This document shows positions 1-8,843 of a DNA stretch of 64,000 nucleotides, in pieces. Every line of letters begins with the position of its first letter. Positions within the stretch are counted from its first letter, which is position 1. The translations under genes were made by a program, and so were the position numbers. The DNA comes from CAIQQQ01 sp037445025 (GTDB lineage: Bacteria; Pseudomonadota; Alphaproteobacteria; Acetobacterales; Acetobacteraceae), in assembly GCA_037445025.1 (NCBI GenBank), contig JBBILI010000012.1, positions 1-64,000 on the forward strand, given 5' to 3'. The notes below the pieces were generated by a model, which worked only from the letters and a program-made list of their open reading frames with translations, was not told the origin of the DNA and ran no database searches.

Positions 1-153
1 CTTGGGCGGCTTCTCAAACCGGGCCAGCCGGGACTCCAATTCCGCGATCCGCGCGAGTGCTGCTTCCAACTGGCCAACAAGCGGCAGCAGAGACAGGATC
101 AGCGCGTCCTTCTCGGCGACCGTCAGCTTGGTGAGATCGATCTTGGGTGCCAC
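1..153 (-). pseudogene. IS66-family transposase (TnpC/OrfC type), N-terminal fragment cut by window edge
   Basis: The first 51 codons are visible, starting at a GTG. The peptide begins MAPKIDLTKL and continues with a heptad-like stretch (VGQLEAALARIAELESRLAR) followed by FEKPPK. This matches the leucine-zipper-like start of the large IS66 transposase, which precedes the zinc-finger and DDE domains. The rest lies outside the window, so it cannot be judged intact or broken. Nothing resembling TnpA or TnpB is seen to its right; the next gene is a host enzyme. Recognition rests on the N-terminal pattern only. Confidence 0.6.
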
Positions 154-258
154 CCCGATGTTGAATCGAATCGCCCGTGATCGCGTCAACTCCCTTCGTG
201 GTCACCCCGGATGTGGAGGCCCAAACCGCCACAGGCTACCCACGTGAGCAATTACGAA

Positions 259-301
259 AGAACTTCTCTTTTGAAAAAAAAGAAGCAAAAAATTTTCATC
301 C
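259..301 (+). repeat. AT-rich intergenic repeat, copy 1 (terminator-like)
   Basis: A run with the core CTCTTTTGAAAAAAAAGAAG followed by CAAAAAATTTTCATCC. The same core recurs at 8699-8735 and, inverted, at 8771-8812. It sits just downstream of the leftward molybdenum hydroxylase genes and contains an imperfect A/T hairpin, so it may terminate transcription. Repeats of this kind are common between Acetobacteraceae genes (recalled, not checked). Confidence 0.5.
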
Positions 302-302
302 G

Positions 303-2501
303 TTAAGCAGAATATGAGAGGTCGTGGTCCTTGATGGGCAGGCTGCGGATGCGCTTGCCGGTGGCGGCGAAGATGGCGTTGGCCAGCGCGGGCAAAGCCG
401 GGGGCAACGCGGGTTCGCCCAGGCCCGTCGGCGGGTGGTTGGTGACGTTGAAATGCACCTCCACCGGCGGTGACTGGCGCATGCGCAGCGGCAGCACCGT
501 GTCGAAATTGCCTTGCACGATCTTGCCGCCCGCAACCGTCAGCCCGTGGCCCAGCGCCGTGCCAAGCCCGTCCAGCGCCGCCCCCTGTGCCTGGTTCTCG
601 GCGTTCAGCGGGTTGATGATCTGACTGCCGATGTCGCCGGCCACCCATACCTTGTCGATCGTGATGTCACCGCCAGACGACACCGTCGCCTGCACCACCT
701 CGGCGAAATAGCCGAGATGGCTGAAGTAATAGGCGAGCCCCATGCCGGTGCCCTTGGCGAAGGACCGCTGGCCCCAGCCGGACTTCGCCGCCACCAGCTC
801 GATCACACCGCGCATGCGCCCGGTGTCGAATCCTGGCCCCTGGCGCGGACCCGGCGGGTCCGGCAGCAGCTGCGGCGGACCCAGCAGATCGAGCGCGAAG
901 ACCATCGGATCGCGCCCGGCCGCATGCGCCAGCTCATCGAGGAAGGACTGGAACACAAATCCCAGACCGTTCGAACGCGGGGCCCGCAGCGGCCCGGTGG
1001 GTGCCCGCAGCGGCATCATCGACACACCGTATTCCAGGTGCTCGACCAGACGCGCCGGATACTCCGCCGGCGGCATCTCTGCCGAGGCCGCCATGGCGCC
1101 GTCTTCGCTGAAGGTCACGAAATGATCGGAGAAGGCGACCAGCCTGCCGCCGGCATCGACGCCGCCCTTGAAGAAATGGTAGCCGGCCGGGCGATAGAAA
1201 TCGTGCCGCATGTCGTCCTCACGGGTCCACAGCAGCTTGACCGGCGCGCCGGCCACCTTCGAGATCCAGGCCGCCTCCACCATGTAGTCGTTGCTGAGCC
1301 GCCGGCCGAAGCCGCCGCCGGCGCGGATCATGTGCACCGTGATGGCGGAGTCCGGAATGCCGAGCGTGGCAGCCACCAGCTTGGACCCGGGGGCCGGGTT
1401 CTGCGTCGGCGCCCAGATCTCGACCCGGCCATCAGCGACATGGGCGGTGCAGTTCTGTGGCTCAAGGTCGATATGCGACAGGAACGGATACTGATAGGCG
1501 GCCTCGACCACATGGGCGGCCTTGCTGAAGCCGGTGGCGATGTCGCCGTCGCGACGCAGGATGTCGCCGGGCTTTCCCTTGGCGAGCCGCTCGGCGGTGG
1601 CCAGGAATTCGGCACTGCTCTGGCCGGTGATATCACCTTCATCCCAGGTGATGTCGAGCTGCTGGCGCGCCCGGTTAGCAAGCCACCAGCTGTCTGCCAC
1701 CACGGCCACGCCGTCGAGCAGGCCGCGCAGATTGCGTCCACCTTTGACTTCGAAAGCCGCCCGCACGCCCGGCAAAGCGCGGATCTCGTCCACGTTGGAG
1801 CGAACCAGCCGGCCGCCATGCACATCGCATTTCTGAAACACGGCGTAGAGCATGCCCGGCACGGTGACATCGATGCCGAAGATCGGCTGCCCCGTGACGA
1901 TGCGGGGCACTTCGAGGTTGCGGATGGGCTGGCCGATGATGCGGAAGGTCTTGGGGTCCTTCAGCGTCAGCGTGTCCAGATGGGGCACCGGCATGGCGGC
2001 GGCCTGGGTGGCCAGCGCGCCGTAGCCGAGCGTTCGCCCGGTCGGCCTGTGGACCACTTGGCCCGGCGTGGTGTCGCATTCGGCCGCGGGCACGCCCCAC
2101 TGCGCCGCGGCGGCGGCGATCAGCATATGCCGTCCGGCGGCACCAACCTTGCGCAGCGGCAGCCAGTTCAGCGGTGTGGCGGTGCTGCCACCGGCGGTCT
2201 GGCTGAAATAGCGCGGGTCCAGATCGGCCTGCTCGATCTGCACCGCGTCCCACGTGACGTCGAGCTCCTCGGCGATCAGCATCGGCAGCATCATCTTCAC
2301 GCCCTGGCCCACCTCCGGGTTCTTGGCGGTGACCGTCACCTGGCCGCTGGGGGCGATGCGCACATAGGCGTTCAGCATCACCGCATCCGTCCCGGGCACG
2401 CCAAGCGTCGCGGCCTTGGACGGGGTCGGCAGGGTCGCGGTCAGCAGCAGCCCACCGCCGGCGGCAAGGCTGGCCTTGAGGAAGTTTCTGCGCGCCAGCA
2501 T
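303..2501 (-). CDS. iorB: Molybdopterin-binding subunit of a xanthine dehydrogenase-family enzyme (isoquinoline 1-oxidoreductase beta type)
   Basis: A 732-residue protein that would bind the molybdenum cofactor and hydroxylate or oxidise an N-heterocycle or aldehyde. It starts MLARRNFLKASLAAGGG, a twin-arginine signal, so it is probably exported folded to the periplasm. Internal family signatures include GGGFGRR (cofactor loop), NPEVGQG and a C-terminal GEPALPP segment with the conserved catalytic-type Glu. The ATG at 2501 is chosen because GGGAG lies 9 nt upstream; a longer frame to 2840 would run antisense-like through the small subunit. It follows the 2Fe-2S gene by 2 nt, so the two are co-transcribed. 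The real substrate cannot be told from sequence. Confidence 0.85.
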   Translation of the reverse strand: MLARRNFLKASLAAGGGLLLTATLPTPSKAATLGVPGTDAVMLNAYVRIAPSGQVTVTAKNPEVGQGVKMMLPMLIAEELDVTWDAVQIEQADLDPRYFSQTAGGSTATPLNWLPLRKVGAAGRHMLIAAAAAQWGVPAAECDTTPGQVVHRPTGRTLGYGALATQAAAMPVPHLDTLTLKDPKTFRIIGQPIRNLEVPRIVTGQPIFGIDVTVPGMLYAVFQKCDVHGGRLVRSNVDEIRALPGVRAAFEVKGGRNLRGLLDGVAVVADSWWLANRARQQLDITWDEGDITGQSSAEFLATAERLAKGKPGDILRRDGDIATGFSKAAHVVEAAYQYPFLSHIDLEPQNCTAHVADGRVEIWAPTQNPAPGSKLVAATLGIPDSAITVHMIRAGGGFGRRLSNDYMVEAAWISKVAGAPVKLLWTREDDMRHDFYRPAGYHFFKGGVDAGGRLVAFSDHFVTFSEDGAMAASAEMPPAEYPARLVEHLEYGVSMMPLRAPTGPLRAPRSNGLGFVFQSFLDELAHAAGRDPMVFALDLLGPPQLLPDPPGPRQGPGFDTGRMRGVIELVAAKSGWGQRSFAKGTGMGLAYYFSHLGYFAEVVQATVSSGGDITIDKVWVAGDIGSQIINPLNAENQAQGAALDGLGTALGHGLTVAGGKIVQGNFDTVLPLRMRQSPPVEVHFNVTNHPPTGLGEPALPPALPALANAIFAATGKRIRSLPIKDHDLSYSA

Positions 2502-2503
2502 GG

Positions 2504-2968
2504 TCAGATGCTCCCTGTGGCGGCCGCGCGATGGATGGCGGCGCGGATGCGGGTGTAGGTGGCGCAGCGGCAGAGATTGCCGTTCATGGCGTCGTTGATG
2601 TCGCTGTCGCTGGGCTTGGGCGTGCGCGCCAGCAGGGCGGCGGCGGACATCATCTGCCCGGCCTGGCAATAGCCGCATTGCGGCACATCCAGCGCGATCC
2701 AGGCGTCCTGCAGGCTTTTGCCGACCTGGGTCTGCCCGATCGCCTCGATGGTGGTGATCCTGGCGTCCCCCACCGCTGCGATCGGCATCTGGCAGGCGCG
2801 GATCGGGTGCCCGTCGCTGTGCACCGTGCAGGCGCCGCACTGGGCGGCGCCGCAGCCGAACTTGGTGCCCTTGAGGTCGAGCACGTCGCGCAGCACCCAG
2901 AGCAGCGGCGTCTCGCCGTCGACATCGACGCTGCGTCGGGTGCCGTTGACTTCGATTGTGTAGGTCAT
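2504..2968 (-). CDS. iorA: 2Fe-2S subunit of the molybdenum hydroxylase (isoquinoline 1-oxidoreductase alpha type)
   Basis: 154 residues, the usual length for this subunit. An N-terminal plant-type ferredoxin domain carries CGAAQCGAC, and a C-terminal four-helix 2Fe-2S domain carries CGYCQAGQ and NLCRC. These two clusters pass electrons from the molybdopterin subunit encoded immediately downstream. No signal peptide is visible, consistent with export bound to the Tat-tagged large subunit. The ATG at 2968 has GGAG about 10 nt upstream. Accessory genes usually found nearby (XdhC-type chaperone, cytochrome c) are not in view. Confidence 0.88.
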   Translation of the reverse strand: MTYTIEVNGTRRSVDVDGETPLLWVLRDVLDLKGTKFGCGAAQCGACTVHSDGHPIRACQMPIAAVGDARITTIEAIGQTQVGKSLQDAWIALDVPQCGYCQAGQMMSAAALLARTPKPSDSDINDAMNGNLCRCATYTRIRAAIHRAAATGSI

Positions 2969-3131
2969 GGGCGGTTCACTCCAACGCGCCGGGGGCGATT
3001 TCGTCGTCTGAGGCCAAAGCACCGGAGTTTAGCGCCCTCCGGCCCACCGGGACAACATGAAGGCCATGCCCTGGCTGACAACGGGTCGGAGCGGAGACTT
3101 GTCGGCGTCCGCCGGTCGCCTTAGGTTGCCC

Positions 3132-3150
3132 GTTAATATCGATAATCAAC
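3132..3150. promoter_or_regulatory. Imperfect palindrome between divergent genes, candidate GntR-type operator
   Basis: The 19 nt GTTAATATCGATAATCAAC is centred on TCGA and is strikingly AT-rich in a GC-rich intergenic region. It lies 34 bp upstream of the GntR/FadR-type regulator and 163 bp from the start of the divergent 2Fe-2S gene. FadR-class regulators bind short palindromes near their own genes, so autoregulation is a reasonable inference. No convincing -35/-10 pair was identified with it. Confidence 0.35.
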
Positions 3151-3183
3151 CGATAGGGGGAGACCATCCGGACCAGGCGGGAC

Positions 3184-3867
3184 ATGGTGCCGCGGGGGCA
3201 GTCCATCCTCAACGAGCTGCGCCGGCGGATCGTGCTGAACGAACTGCGGCCCGGCTCGGTGCTGGTGGAGCTGGCGTTGGCGGCCGAGCTCGACGGCAGC
3301 CAGTCCTCGATCCGCGAGGCCTTGCTGCGCCTGGAAGGCGAGGGGCTGGTGATGCGCTCGGGCCATCAGGGCACCACGGTGACGGATCTCGACGCCGCCG
3401 AAGCGGCCGAGATCCTCGGGCTGCGTCGGCGCATCGAGGCGCGGGCCGCCAAGGCGGTGCTGCGCGGCCTGGTGGCAGCGGACCTCGCCCGGCTCGAAAC
3501 CGCGCTGGCCGCCATGCGCCAGGCCGCCGAGGACGACGACCTCTGGGCCATGGTGCAGGCGGACACGCGGTTCCATCTCGATCTCTTCGTCATCTCCGGC
3601 TTGCACGCGATGAAGCCGATCCTGGCGCGCTGCATCCTGCACACCCACCGCTTCCGCCTCTGGGCGCCGTGGCACCAGCGCCCGCTGATCCAGACCTCGG
3701 ACCGCCACCAGCCGATCCTGGCCGCCCTGCGCGCGGGCCAGCCGGCCCAGCTGCGCCGCTGCATCGAGGCGCATCTCGATACGATCGTGGAGAAGCGGGC
3801 CATGCCTGCGATCGCAGCCGCATCAGAGCCCGAACAACGCTCACAAGAAGCGAGGGAAACGCCATGA
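3184..3867 (+). CDS. GntR-family transcriptional regulator, FadR/FCD subfamily
   Basis: 227 residues. The N-terminal winged helix-turn-helix covers roughly residues 8-66 (ILNELRRRIVLNELRPGSVL, then SSIREALLRLEGEGLV), the classical GntR pattern. The remainder fits an FCD ligand-binding domain with the metal-binding type residues D and H in DTRFHLD and later histidines. It begins an overlapping operon with a sugar ABC transporter and two sugar enzymes, so it most likely controls that operon in response to the sugar or an intermediate. Its stop overlaps the ATG of the binding-protein gene by 4 nt. Confidence 0.85.
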   Translation: MVPRGQSILNELRRRIVLNELRPGSVLVELALAAELDGSQSSIREALLRLEGEGLVMRSGHQGTTVTDLDAAEAAEILGLRRRIEARAAKAVLRGLVAADLARLETALAAMRQAAEDDDLWAMVQADTRFHLDLFVISGLHAMKPILARCILHTHRFRLWAPWHQRPLIQTSDRHQPILAALRAGQPAQLRRCIEAHLDTIVEKRAMPAIAAASEPEQRSQEARETP

Positions 3868-5087
3868 AGCTCACACGCCGCACCATGCTCGCCGGGGCCA
3901 GCGCCGCCATGGCGGCCACACCGCTGGCCGCCCCGCACGCCCAGAAGCCGGTGACCATCCGCTGGTAGTACCATTTTGACGACCCCAAGGCGACGCCGGA
4001 CGCGCTGGTGGCGGGCTTCGAGACGCAGAACCCCGGCATCCGCATCCAGGCCGAGAGCATCCCCTGGGGCGGTGGCGCGGATTACGACACGCGGCTCCAC
4101 ACCGCGCTGATCGCAGGCAACGGGCCGGATGCGGCGATGGTCAAGTTGCAGAACATGACCGGCCTGATGGAGATGGACGCGCTGGCGCCGCTCGATGCCA
4201 ATATCGACGCCTGGAGCGGCAAGGTGGACATCTCCGAGGATCTGTGGAAGCTCCACCGCGCGCCGGACGGCAGGCGCTACTATCTGCCGCTTCAGTACGT
4301 GGTGCTGTCCCTCTATGTCCGCACCGACTGGTTCGCCCAGAAGGGCCTGTCATCGCCGACCAGCTTCGAGGGTTTCCTCACCGCGGCCAAGGCGCTCACC
4401 ACCGAGGACCGCTGGGGTTTCGGCCTGCGCGGCGGACCCGGCGGGCATGATTTCTGGGCCAGCTTCGTGCTGGGCGGTGGCGCGAAACTGGAGAAGGGCG
4501 GCCTGCTGACGCCTGCGGCGCTGAAGGCCAACCAGTGGTTCATCGACCTGCACCGCACCCAGCACGTCACCCCACCTTCGGCCCCCACCGACGGGTTCCT
4601 GCAGACCATCAACAACATGAAGGCCGGGCGGACGGCGATGACCATTCACCATGTCGGCTCCGCCATCGATCTGGTGGCGGCCCTGGGTGACGCCATCACC
4701 GCCGTGCCGATCCCGCGCGGGCCGACCGGCGATGGCTGGACCACCTATGGCGATGGGTCGAGCGCCGTGTTCGCCGCGTCGCAGAACCAGGAAGCCGCCT
4801 GGAAGTGGATCGCCTATCTGTCCACCGGCGCGGCCAACGCCGCCTTTGCCAAGGCCTCGGCCCAGCTGCCGGTGACGACATCGCGCCTCAAAACCTGGAA
4901 CGCCCAGCCCGCCCGCTTCATCGAGGCCTCCGCCCGGTCCCTGCCGATCGCGCGCGTGCTGCCGGCGACGACGCAGACGGCGGATTTCACCCGCACCGTC
5001 TGGCCGCAGACCACGCAGAAGGCGCTGCTCGGCCAGATCTCGTCCGACGACATGATGAAGACCTTTGACAGACTCTACTTCGGATGA
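3864..5087 (+). pseudogene. Extracellular sugar-binding protein of an ABC transporter, interrupted by an in-frame TAG
   Basis: The frame starts at ATG 3864 with a Tat-like signal (KLTRRTMLAGASAAMAAT), reads to TGG at 3963, then hits TAG at 3966-3968. The same frame continues without another stop to 5087 and encodes a complete family 1-type solute-binding protein. Relatives carry a Trp-Trp-Tyr-His start to the mature chain, and here the second position is TAG, so a single TGG-to-TAG change explains it. Without readthrough only a 34-residue signal peptide is made and the transporter lacks its receptor. Sequencing error or an amber suppressor tRNA are the alternatives. Downstream genes overlap it by 4 nt, so polarity is possible. 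Confidence 0.85.
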
Positions 5088-5950
5088 GGCGAGAGGCCGC
5101 AACCCCCTGGCTGCTGCTGGCGCCGGCGCTTGCGATCACCACGGTGCTCGTGCTGGTGCCGGCGGCGCAGACGGTCTGGATGTCGTTCCATGACGTGATC
5201 CTGTTCCGTCCGCGGTCGCGCCGCTTCGTGGGGCTCGCCAACTACACGACGGCGCTGGCCGATCCGGTGTTCTGGGAAGGGCTGACCAGCTCGGTGATCT
5301 GGGTGGTCGTCTCCGTCGGCCTGCAGTTTCTGTTGGGCCTGGCGGCGGCGCTGCTGCTCAACCGCCGCTTCGCCTGGCGCGGCATCGCCCGCGCGCTGAT
5401 CGTGGTGCCCTGGGCGCTGCCCAGCGTCATCACCGGCCTGATCTGGACCTGGATGCTCGATTTCAATCTCGGCCTGGTGAACGAGCTGGGCCTGCGCCTC
5501 GGTCTGCTGGCACATCCCATCGCCTGGCTGTCGCAGCCCGGCACGGCGTTCGCCGCCGTCATCCTGGCGGTGGTCTGGCAGGGCTTCCCGTTCTTCGCGG
5601 TCACCTTGCTGGCCGGACTCCAAGCCATCCCCGGCGAGCTCTACGAAGCCGCGGCGCTGGACGGGGCAGGGGGGATCGCCCAGTTCGTCCATGTCACCCT
5701 GCCGGGCCTCGCCGGCGTCATGACCACGGCCCTGCTGCTGCGCATGATCTGGGTCGCCAACTCGCTTGACCTGATCCTGGTCTTGACCGGCGGCGGCCCC
5801 GGCACCGCCACGCAGACCCTGCCGCTGCACGCCTTCCTCACGGCGTGGTCCGGCGGCAATTACGGCCAGGGCTCGGCGCTGGCGATCATTCTCACGCTGC
5901 TGCTGCTCGGCGTGGTCGTGGCCTATCTCATGCGGAGCCGGCGGGCGTGA
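5084..5950 (+). CDS. Sugar ABC transporter permease, MalF/UgpA type
   Basis: 288 residues with about six hydrophobic segments, starting with WLLLAPALAITTVLVLV. The EAA loop that contacts the ATPase is visible as YEAAALDGAGG near residue 190. It forms the inner-membrane channel together with the next gene. The start overlaps the binding-protein gene by 4 nt (ATGA). The matching ATP-hydrolysing subunit is not encoded in this operon, so a shared ATPase elsewhere must drive it. Confidence 0.9.
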   Translation: MRREAATPWLLLAPALAITTVLVLVPAAQTVWMSFHDVILFRPRSRRFVGLANYTTALADPVFWEGLTSSVIWVVVSVGLQFLLGLAAALLLNRRFAWRGIARALIVVPWALPSVITGLIWTWMLDFNLGLVNELGLRLGLLAHPIAWLSQPGTAFAAVILAVVWQGFPFFAVTLLAGLQAIPGELYEAAALDGAGGIAQFVHVTLPGLAGVMTTALLLRMIWVANSLDLILVLTGGGPGTATQTLPLHAFLTAWSGGNYGQGSALAIILTLLLLGVVVAYLMRSRRA

Positions 5951-6777
5951 CCGCGAAACGACTGAAGCTGTTCTTCGGCACCGAGGTACCGGTGCTCGCC
6001 ATCCTGCTGTTCGCGCTGGTGCCCTGGGGCTGGATGGTGCTGTCCTCGCTGCGCCCGGAGGCCGACCTCACCCGCACCCCGCTGCATCTGCTGCCGGACA
6101 CGCTGACGCTGGCCAACCATATCGAACTGCTGGCCCGCACCTCGTTCGCCGCGAATCTGCGCGACAGCGTCATCGTGGCCGCCGGTGCCGTCACGCTGGG
6201 GCTGCTGCTGGCGCTTCCCGCCGCCTACGCCTTCTCACGCTTCCGCTTCCCCGGCCGTTCCACGCTGATGGTGCAGTTCCTCGCCATCAACATGTTCCCG
6301 GTGGTGATGCTGATCCTGCCGCTGTTCGTGCTGCTGCGGCAGCTGGGCTTGCTCGACACGTATCTCGCCCTCATCGCCGGCCACGCCACCTTCACCCTGC
6401 CGTTCGCGATCTGGCTGATGACCAGCTATGTCGACGGCATCCCGCGCGATCTCGACCAGGCCGCCGCCATCGACGGCGCCACACGCTGGCAGATCATGCG
6501 CCTTGTCATTCTGCCGCTGACGCTGCCCGGGCTGGTCGCCGTCGGCATCTATCTCTTCATCGCCTCGTGGAACGAATACCTGTTCGCGCTGATGCTCGCC
6601 GGCCAGCACGTGCGCACCGTCACCGTCGCGCTGCAGAGCTTCATCGGGGAGAACCAGATCCAATGGGGCCTGCTGATGGCGGGCGGCACGCTGGTGTCGC
6701 TGCCTGCCACGATTCTGTTTCTGATGACCCAAGGAAAGCTGGTCGGCGGTCTGACCGGCGGCGCGGTAAAGGGATGA
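5947..6777 (+). CDS. Sugar ABC transporter permease, MalG/UgpE type
   Basis: 276 residues, six predicted membrane spans, and an EAA-type motif DQAAAIDGATRWQ near residue 178. The GTG at 5947 is chosen because it overlaps the previous stop (GTGA) and starts the peptide TAKRLKLFFG just before the first hydrophobic span; a longer frame upstream gives an Arg/His-rich antisense-like peptide. It pairs with the upstream permease in the inner membrane. Confidence 0.9.
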   Translation: MTAKRLKLFFGTEVPVLAILLFALVPWGWMVLSSLRPEADLTRTPLHLLPDTLTLANHIELLARTSFAANLRDSVIVAAGAVTLGLLLALPAAYAFSRFRFPGRSTLMVQFLAINMFPVVMLILPLFVLLRQLGLLDTYLALIAGHATFTLPFAIWLMTSYVDGIPRDLDQAAAIDGATRWQIMRLVILPLTLPGLVAVGIYLFIASWNEYLFALMLAGQHVRTVTVALQSFIGENQIQWGLLMAGGTLVSLPATILFLMTQGKLVGGLTGGAVKG

Positions 6778-7667
6778 GCATGAGCTGGATGCCAAAGATC
6801 GGCGTGATCTCGATGACCTATGCGCGGCCGATCACCGCGGCGCATGTCCCGCTGTTTCAGCGGATGAAGGCGGCGGGGATGGATTTCTGCGAGCTGCTGG
6901 TGCCGGAGGCGGATGAGGTCGATCCTGCCGAAGCCGGTGCCGCGGCCAGGGCCGCCGGCCTCTCGGTGGTGCTGGCCGCCCGCGTGAACGTTGATCGCGA
7001 CCTCGCCTCCGACGATCCCGCGTCACGCGCCGCGGGTGTGGCCTATCTCCGCCGCTGCGTCGATGTCGCCGTCGCCATGGGCACCGACCTCGTCGGTGGC
7101 CCGCTCTACGGCACGCCCCTGGTGTTCGCCGGCCGCCCGCCGCGCCCGTTCGATGCCGCCCAGCGCGCCGAACGCATCGCCCGGGTGGTGGACGGTCTGC
7201 GTGACGCCGGGGCCTACGCCGAACGGCACAAGGTGCGCCTCGCCGTGGAGCCGCTGAACCGCTTCGAGACCGATTTCTGCAACACCGGCCGCCAGGCGGT
7301 CGCTCTGGTGAAGCAGGTTGGCAGTCCGGCGGTGGGCGTGATGCTCGACACCTTCCACATGAACATGGAGGAGGACGACATGTACCTCGCCCTGCGCCAC
7401 GCCGCCCCGCACCTCATGCATTTCCAGGCCAACGAGAATCATCGCGGCTATCTCGGGACCGGCCATATCGACTGGACCGGCATCTGCCGCACCCTGTTCG
7501 ACATCGGCTACCCCGGTGTCATCACCCTCGAGCCGTTCCGCCGCACCGACCACAGCCTCTCCGTGCCGCTCGCCCAATGGAAGCCGCCGGTGCTTGATGA
7601 GGACGACGATCTGCGCCACAGCGCCAACCTGCTGCGCGGCCTGCTGCACGCGGCGGCGCATTCGTGA
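6774..7667 (+). CDS. Sugar phosphate isomerase/epimerase-like TIM-barrel protein
   Basis: 297 residues of the AP_endonuc_2 / xylose-isomerase-like barrel. Metal-site type residues are in VEPLNRFETDF, GVMLDTFHMNMEE and the late ITLEPF segment, as in D-tagatose/psicose 3-epimerases and inosose isomerase relatives. It would interconvert the sugar or cyclitol brought in by the transporter. The ATG overlaps the upstream stop (ATGA); a second ATG 6 nt later is possible. The precise substrate is not readable from the sequence. Confidence 0.82.
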   Translation: MSMSWMPKIGVISMTYARPITAAHVPLFQRMKAAGMDFCELLVPEADEVDPAEAGAAARAAGLSVVLAARVNVDRDLASDDPASRAAGVAYLRRCVDVAVAMGTDLVGGPLYGTPLVFAGRPPRPFDAAQRAERIARVVDGLRDAGAYAERHKVRLAVEPLNRFETDFCNTGRQAVALVKQVGSPAVGVMLDTFHMNMEEDDMYLALRHAAPHLMHFQANENHRGYLGTGHIDWTGICRTLFDIGYPGVITLEPFRRTDHSLSVPLAQWKPPVLDEDDDLRHSANLLRGLLHAAAHS

Positions 7668-8677
7668 TGCGCATCGGCTGGGTCGGCTGCGGCCGCCACG
7701 CGGAGGAGATGCTGCTGCCGCAGCTCACCCGCCTGCCCATCACCCTCGCCGCGGTCTGCGACGCCAATGCCGAACGTCTGGCCCTGATCGGCGAGCGCTA
7801 TGGCGTCACCGCCCGCTATTCCGATACCGCCGATCTGCTGGCCCATCCCGGTCTGGACGCCATCGGCATGGCGGTCGGCCCCGGCCTGCACGCCCGCATC
7901 GGCGCGCAGGCGATGGAGCGCGGCCTTGCGGTGTTCATGGAGAAGCCCCCCGCCGCCACGGCGCAGGAGGCGCAGCATCTGGCGGAAATCTCCGCCCGCA
8001 CCGGCAGGCCCTGTGTGGTCGGCTTCATGAAGCGCTATTCCACCGCCAACCGCATCGCCGGCAACATTCTGGCGTCGCCCGCGTTCGGCCCGCGCGCCAG
8101 CCTGCTCGGCGAATACATGACCGCCCCCGGCTATTTCGTCGGCAACCCCGACTACACCGGGTTCCTGCTGCACCACTGTGTCCACGCGATGGACCTCGTC
8201 CCCTGGCTGATCGGCGAACAGGTGACGTCGGTGACAACCCGCCGGTTCGAGATGGAGCCTGCCAAGCTGCTGCTCCATGTCGGGTTCGGTTTCGCCTCGG
8301 GCGCGCTGGCCACCGTGGTGCTCGGCACCCACCAGTCCCGCGGCACGCCGATGGAATGGTGGCAGGTGATGGGCGATCACAAGCGGGTCGAGATCCGCAA
8401 CGTCCATGAGGTCCGCTACTACCGCGCGCCCGGCTTCAAGGCGGACGATCCGCTGGCCACGTTGGATCCGTCGCAGGACGCGCTGATCTGGGAGCCGAAC
8501 CTGACGGCGGCGGCCAACGAGGACCACAAGGGCTACCACGCCCTGCTCGCCGCGTTTCTGCGGCTCGTGCGCGGCGAGCCCTCGGACGCCCCCGAGATCG
8601 CCGACGGCGTGCGCGCGATGCGCGTGCTGGAGGCGATGATCCGCTCGATGGAGACGGGCGCAGCCGAGACGCCCTGA
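7667..8677 (+). CDS. Gfo/Idh/MocA-family oxidoreductase
   Basis: 336 residues. The N-terminus MRIGWVGCGRHAEEM is the NAD(P)-binding Rossmann fold, with EKPPA near residue 90 as the family's catalytic-lysine motif and HHCVHAMDL near residue 166 in the C-terminal domain. Such enzymes oxidise sugars or inositol at a ring carbon. The gene follows the isomerase with overlapping codons (GTGATG, so GTG 7664 is an alternative start) and closes the operon. Together the genes suggest uptake followed by oxidation and isomerisation of one carbohydrate. Confidence 0.87.
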   Translation: MRIGWVGCGRHAEEMLLPQLTRLPITLAAVCDANAERLALIGERYGVTARYSDTADLLAHPGLDAIGMAVGPGLHARIGAQAMERGLAVFMEKPPAATAQEAQHLAEISARTGRPCVVGFMKRYSTANRIAGNILASPAFGPRASLLGEYMTAPGYFVGNPDYTGFLLHHCVHAMDLVPWLIGEQVTSVTTRRFEMEPAKLLLHVGFGFASGALATVVLGTHQSRGTPMEWWQVMGDHKRVEIRNVHEVRYYRAPGFKADDPLATLDPSQDALIWEPNLTAAANEDHKGYHALLAAFLRLVRGEPSDAPEIADGVRAMRVLEAMIRSMETGAAETP

Positions 8678-8698
8678 TGCGGGACGCAAGAAAGCAAG

Positions 8699-8735
8699 AT
8701 CCTCTTTTCTGAAGAAAAGAAGCAAAAGACTTTCA
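8699..8735 (+). repeat. AT-rich intergenic repeat, copy 2
   Basis: CTCTTTTCTGAAGAAAAGAA followed by GCAAAAGACTTTC, the same element as at 259-301. It lies about 20 bp after the sugar operon and contains the hairpin TCTTTTC-TGA-GAAAAGA. Likely part of a transcription end signal. Confidence 0.5.
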
Positions 8736-8770
8736 AAAGTTTATGGGCCCCTCCGGACAGTCGCGATTCA

Positions 8771-8812
8771 AAGGATGAAAGTTTTTTGGTTCTTTTTTCA
8801 AAAAAGAACCTC
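8771..8812 (-). terminator. Perfect AT-rich hairpin, inverted copy 3 of the repeat, likely bidirectional terminator
   Basis: The arms GGTTCTTTTTT and AAAAAAGAACC (8788-8810) are perfectly complementary with one base in the loop. The segment is the reverse complement of the repeat at 259-301, including GATGAAAG at its far end. It sits between the end of the rightward sugar operon and the end of the leftward pair at 8844-11515, so it is placed to stop transcription from both sides. Confidence 0.6.
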
Positions 8813-8843
8813 TTGCCTTCCTTCAACCAATCGCCGCCCGGGC

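Noticed and set aside
513..2558. Long rightward frame opposite the molybdenum hydroxylase gene
   Set aside because: Arg/His/Gly-rich antisense shadow of a GC-rich gene with clear family motifs on the minus strand.
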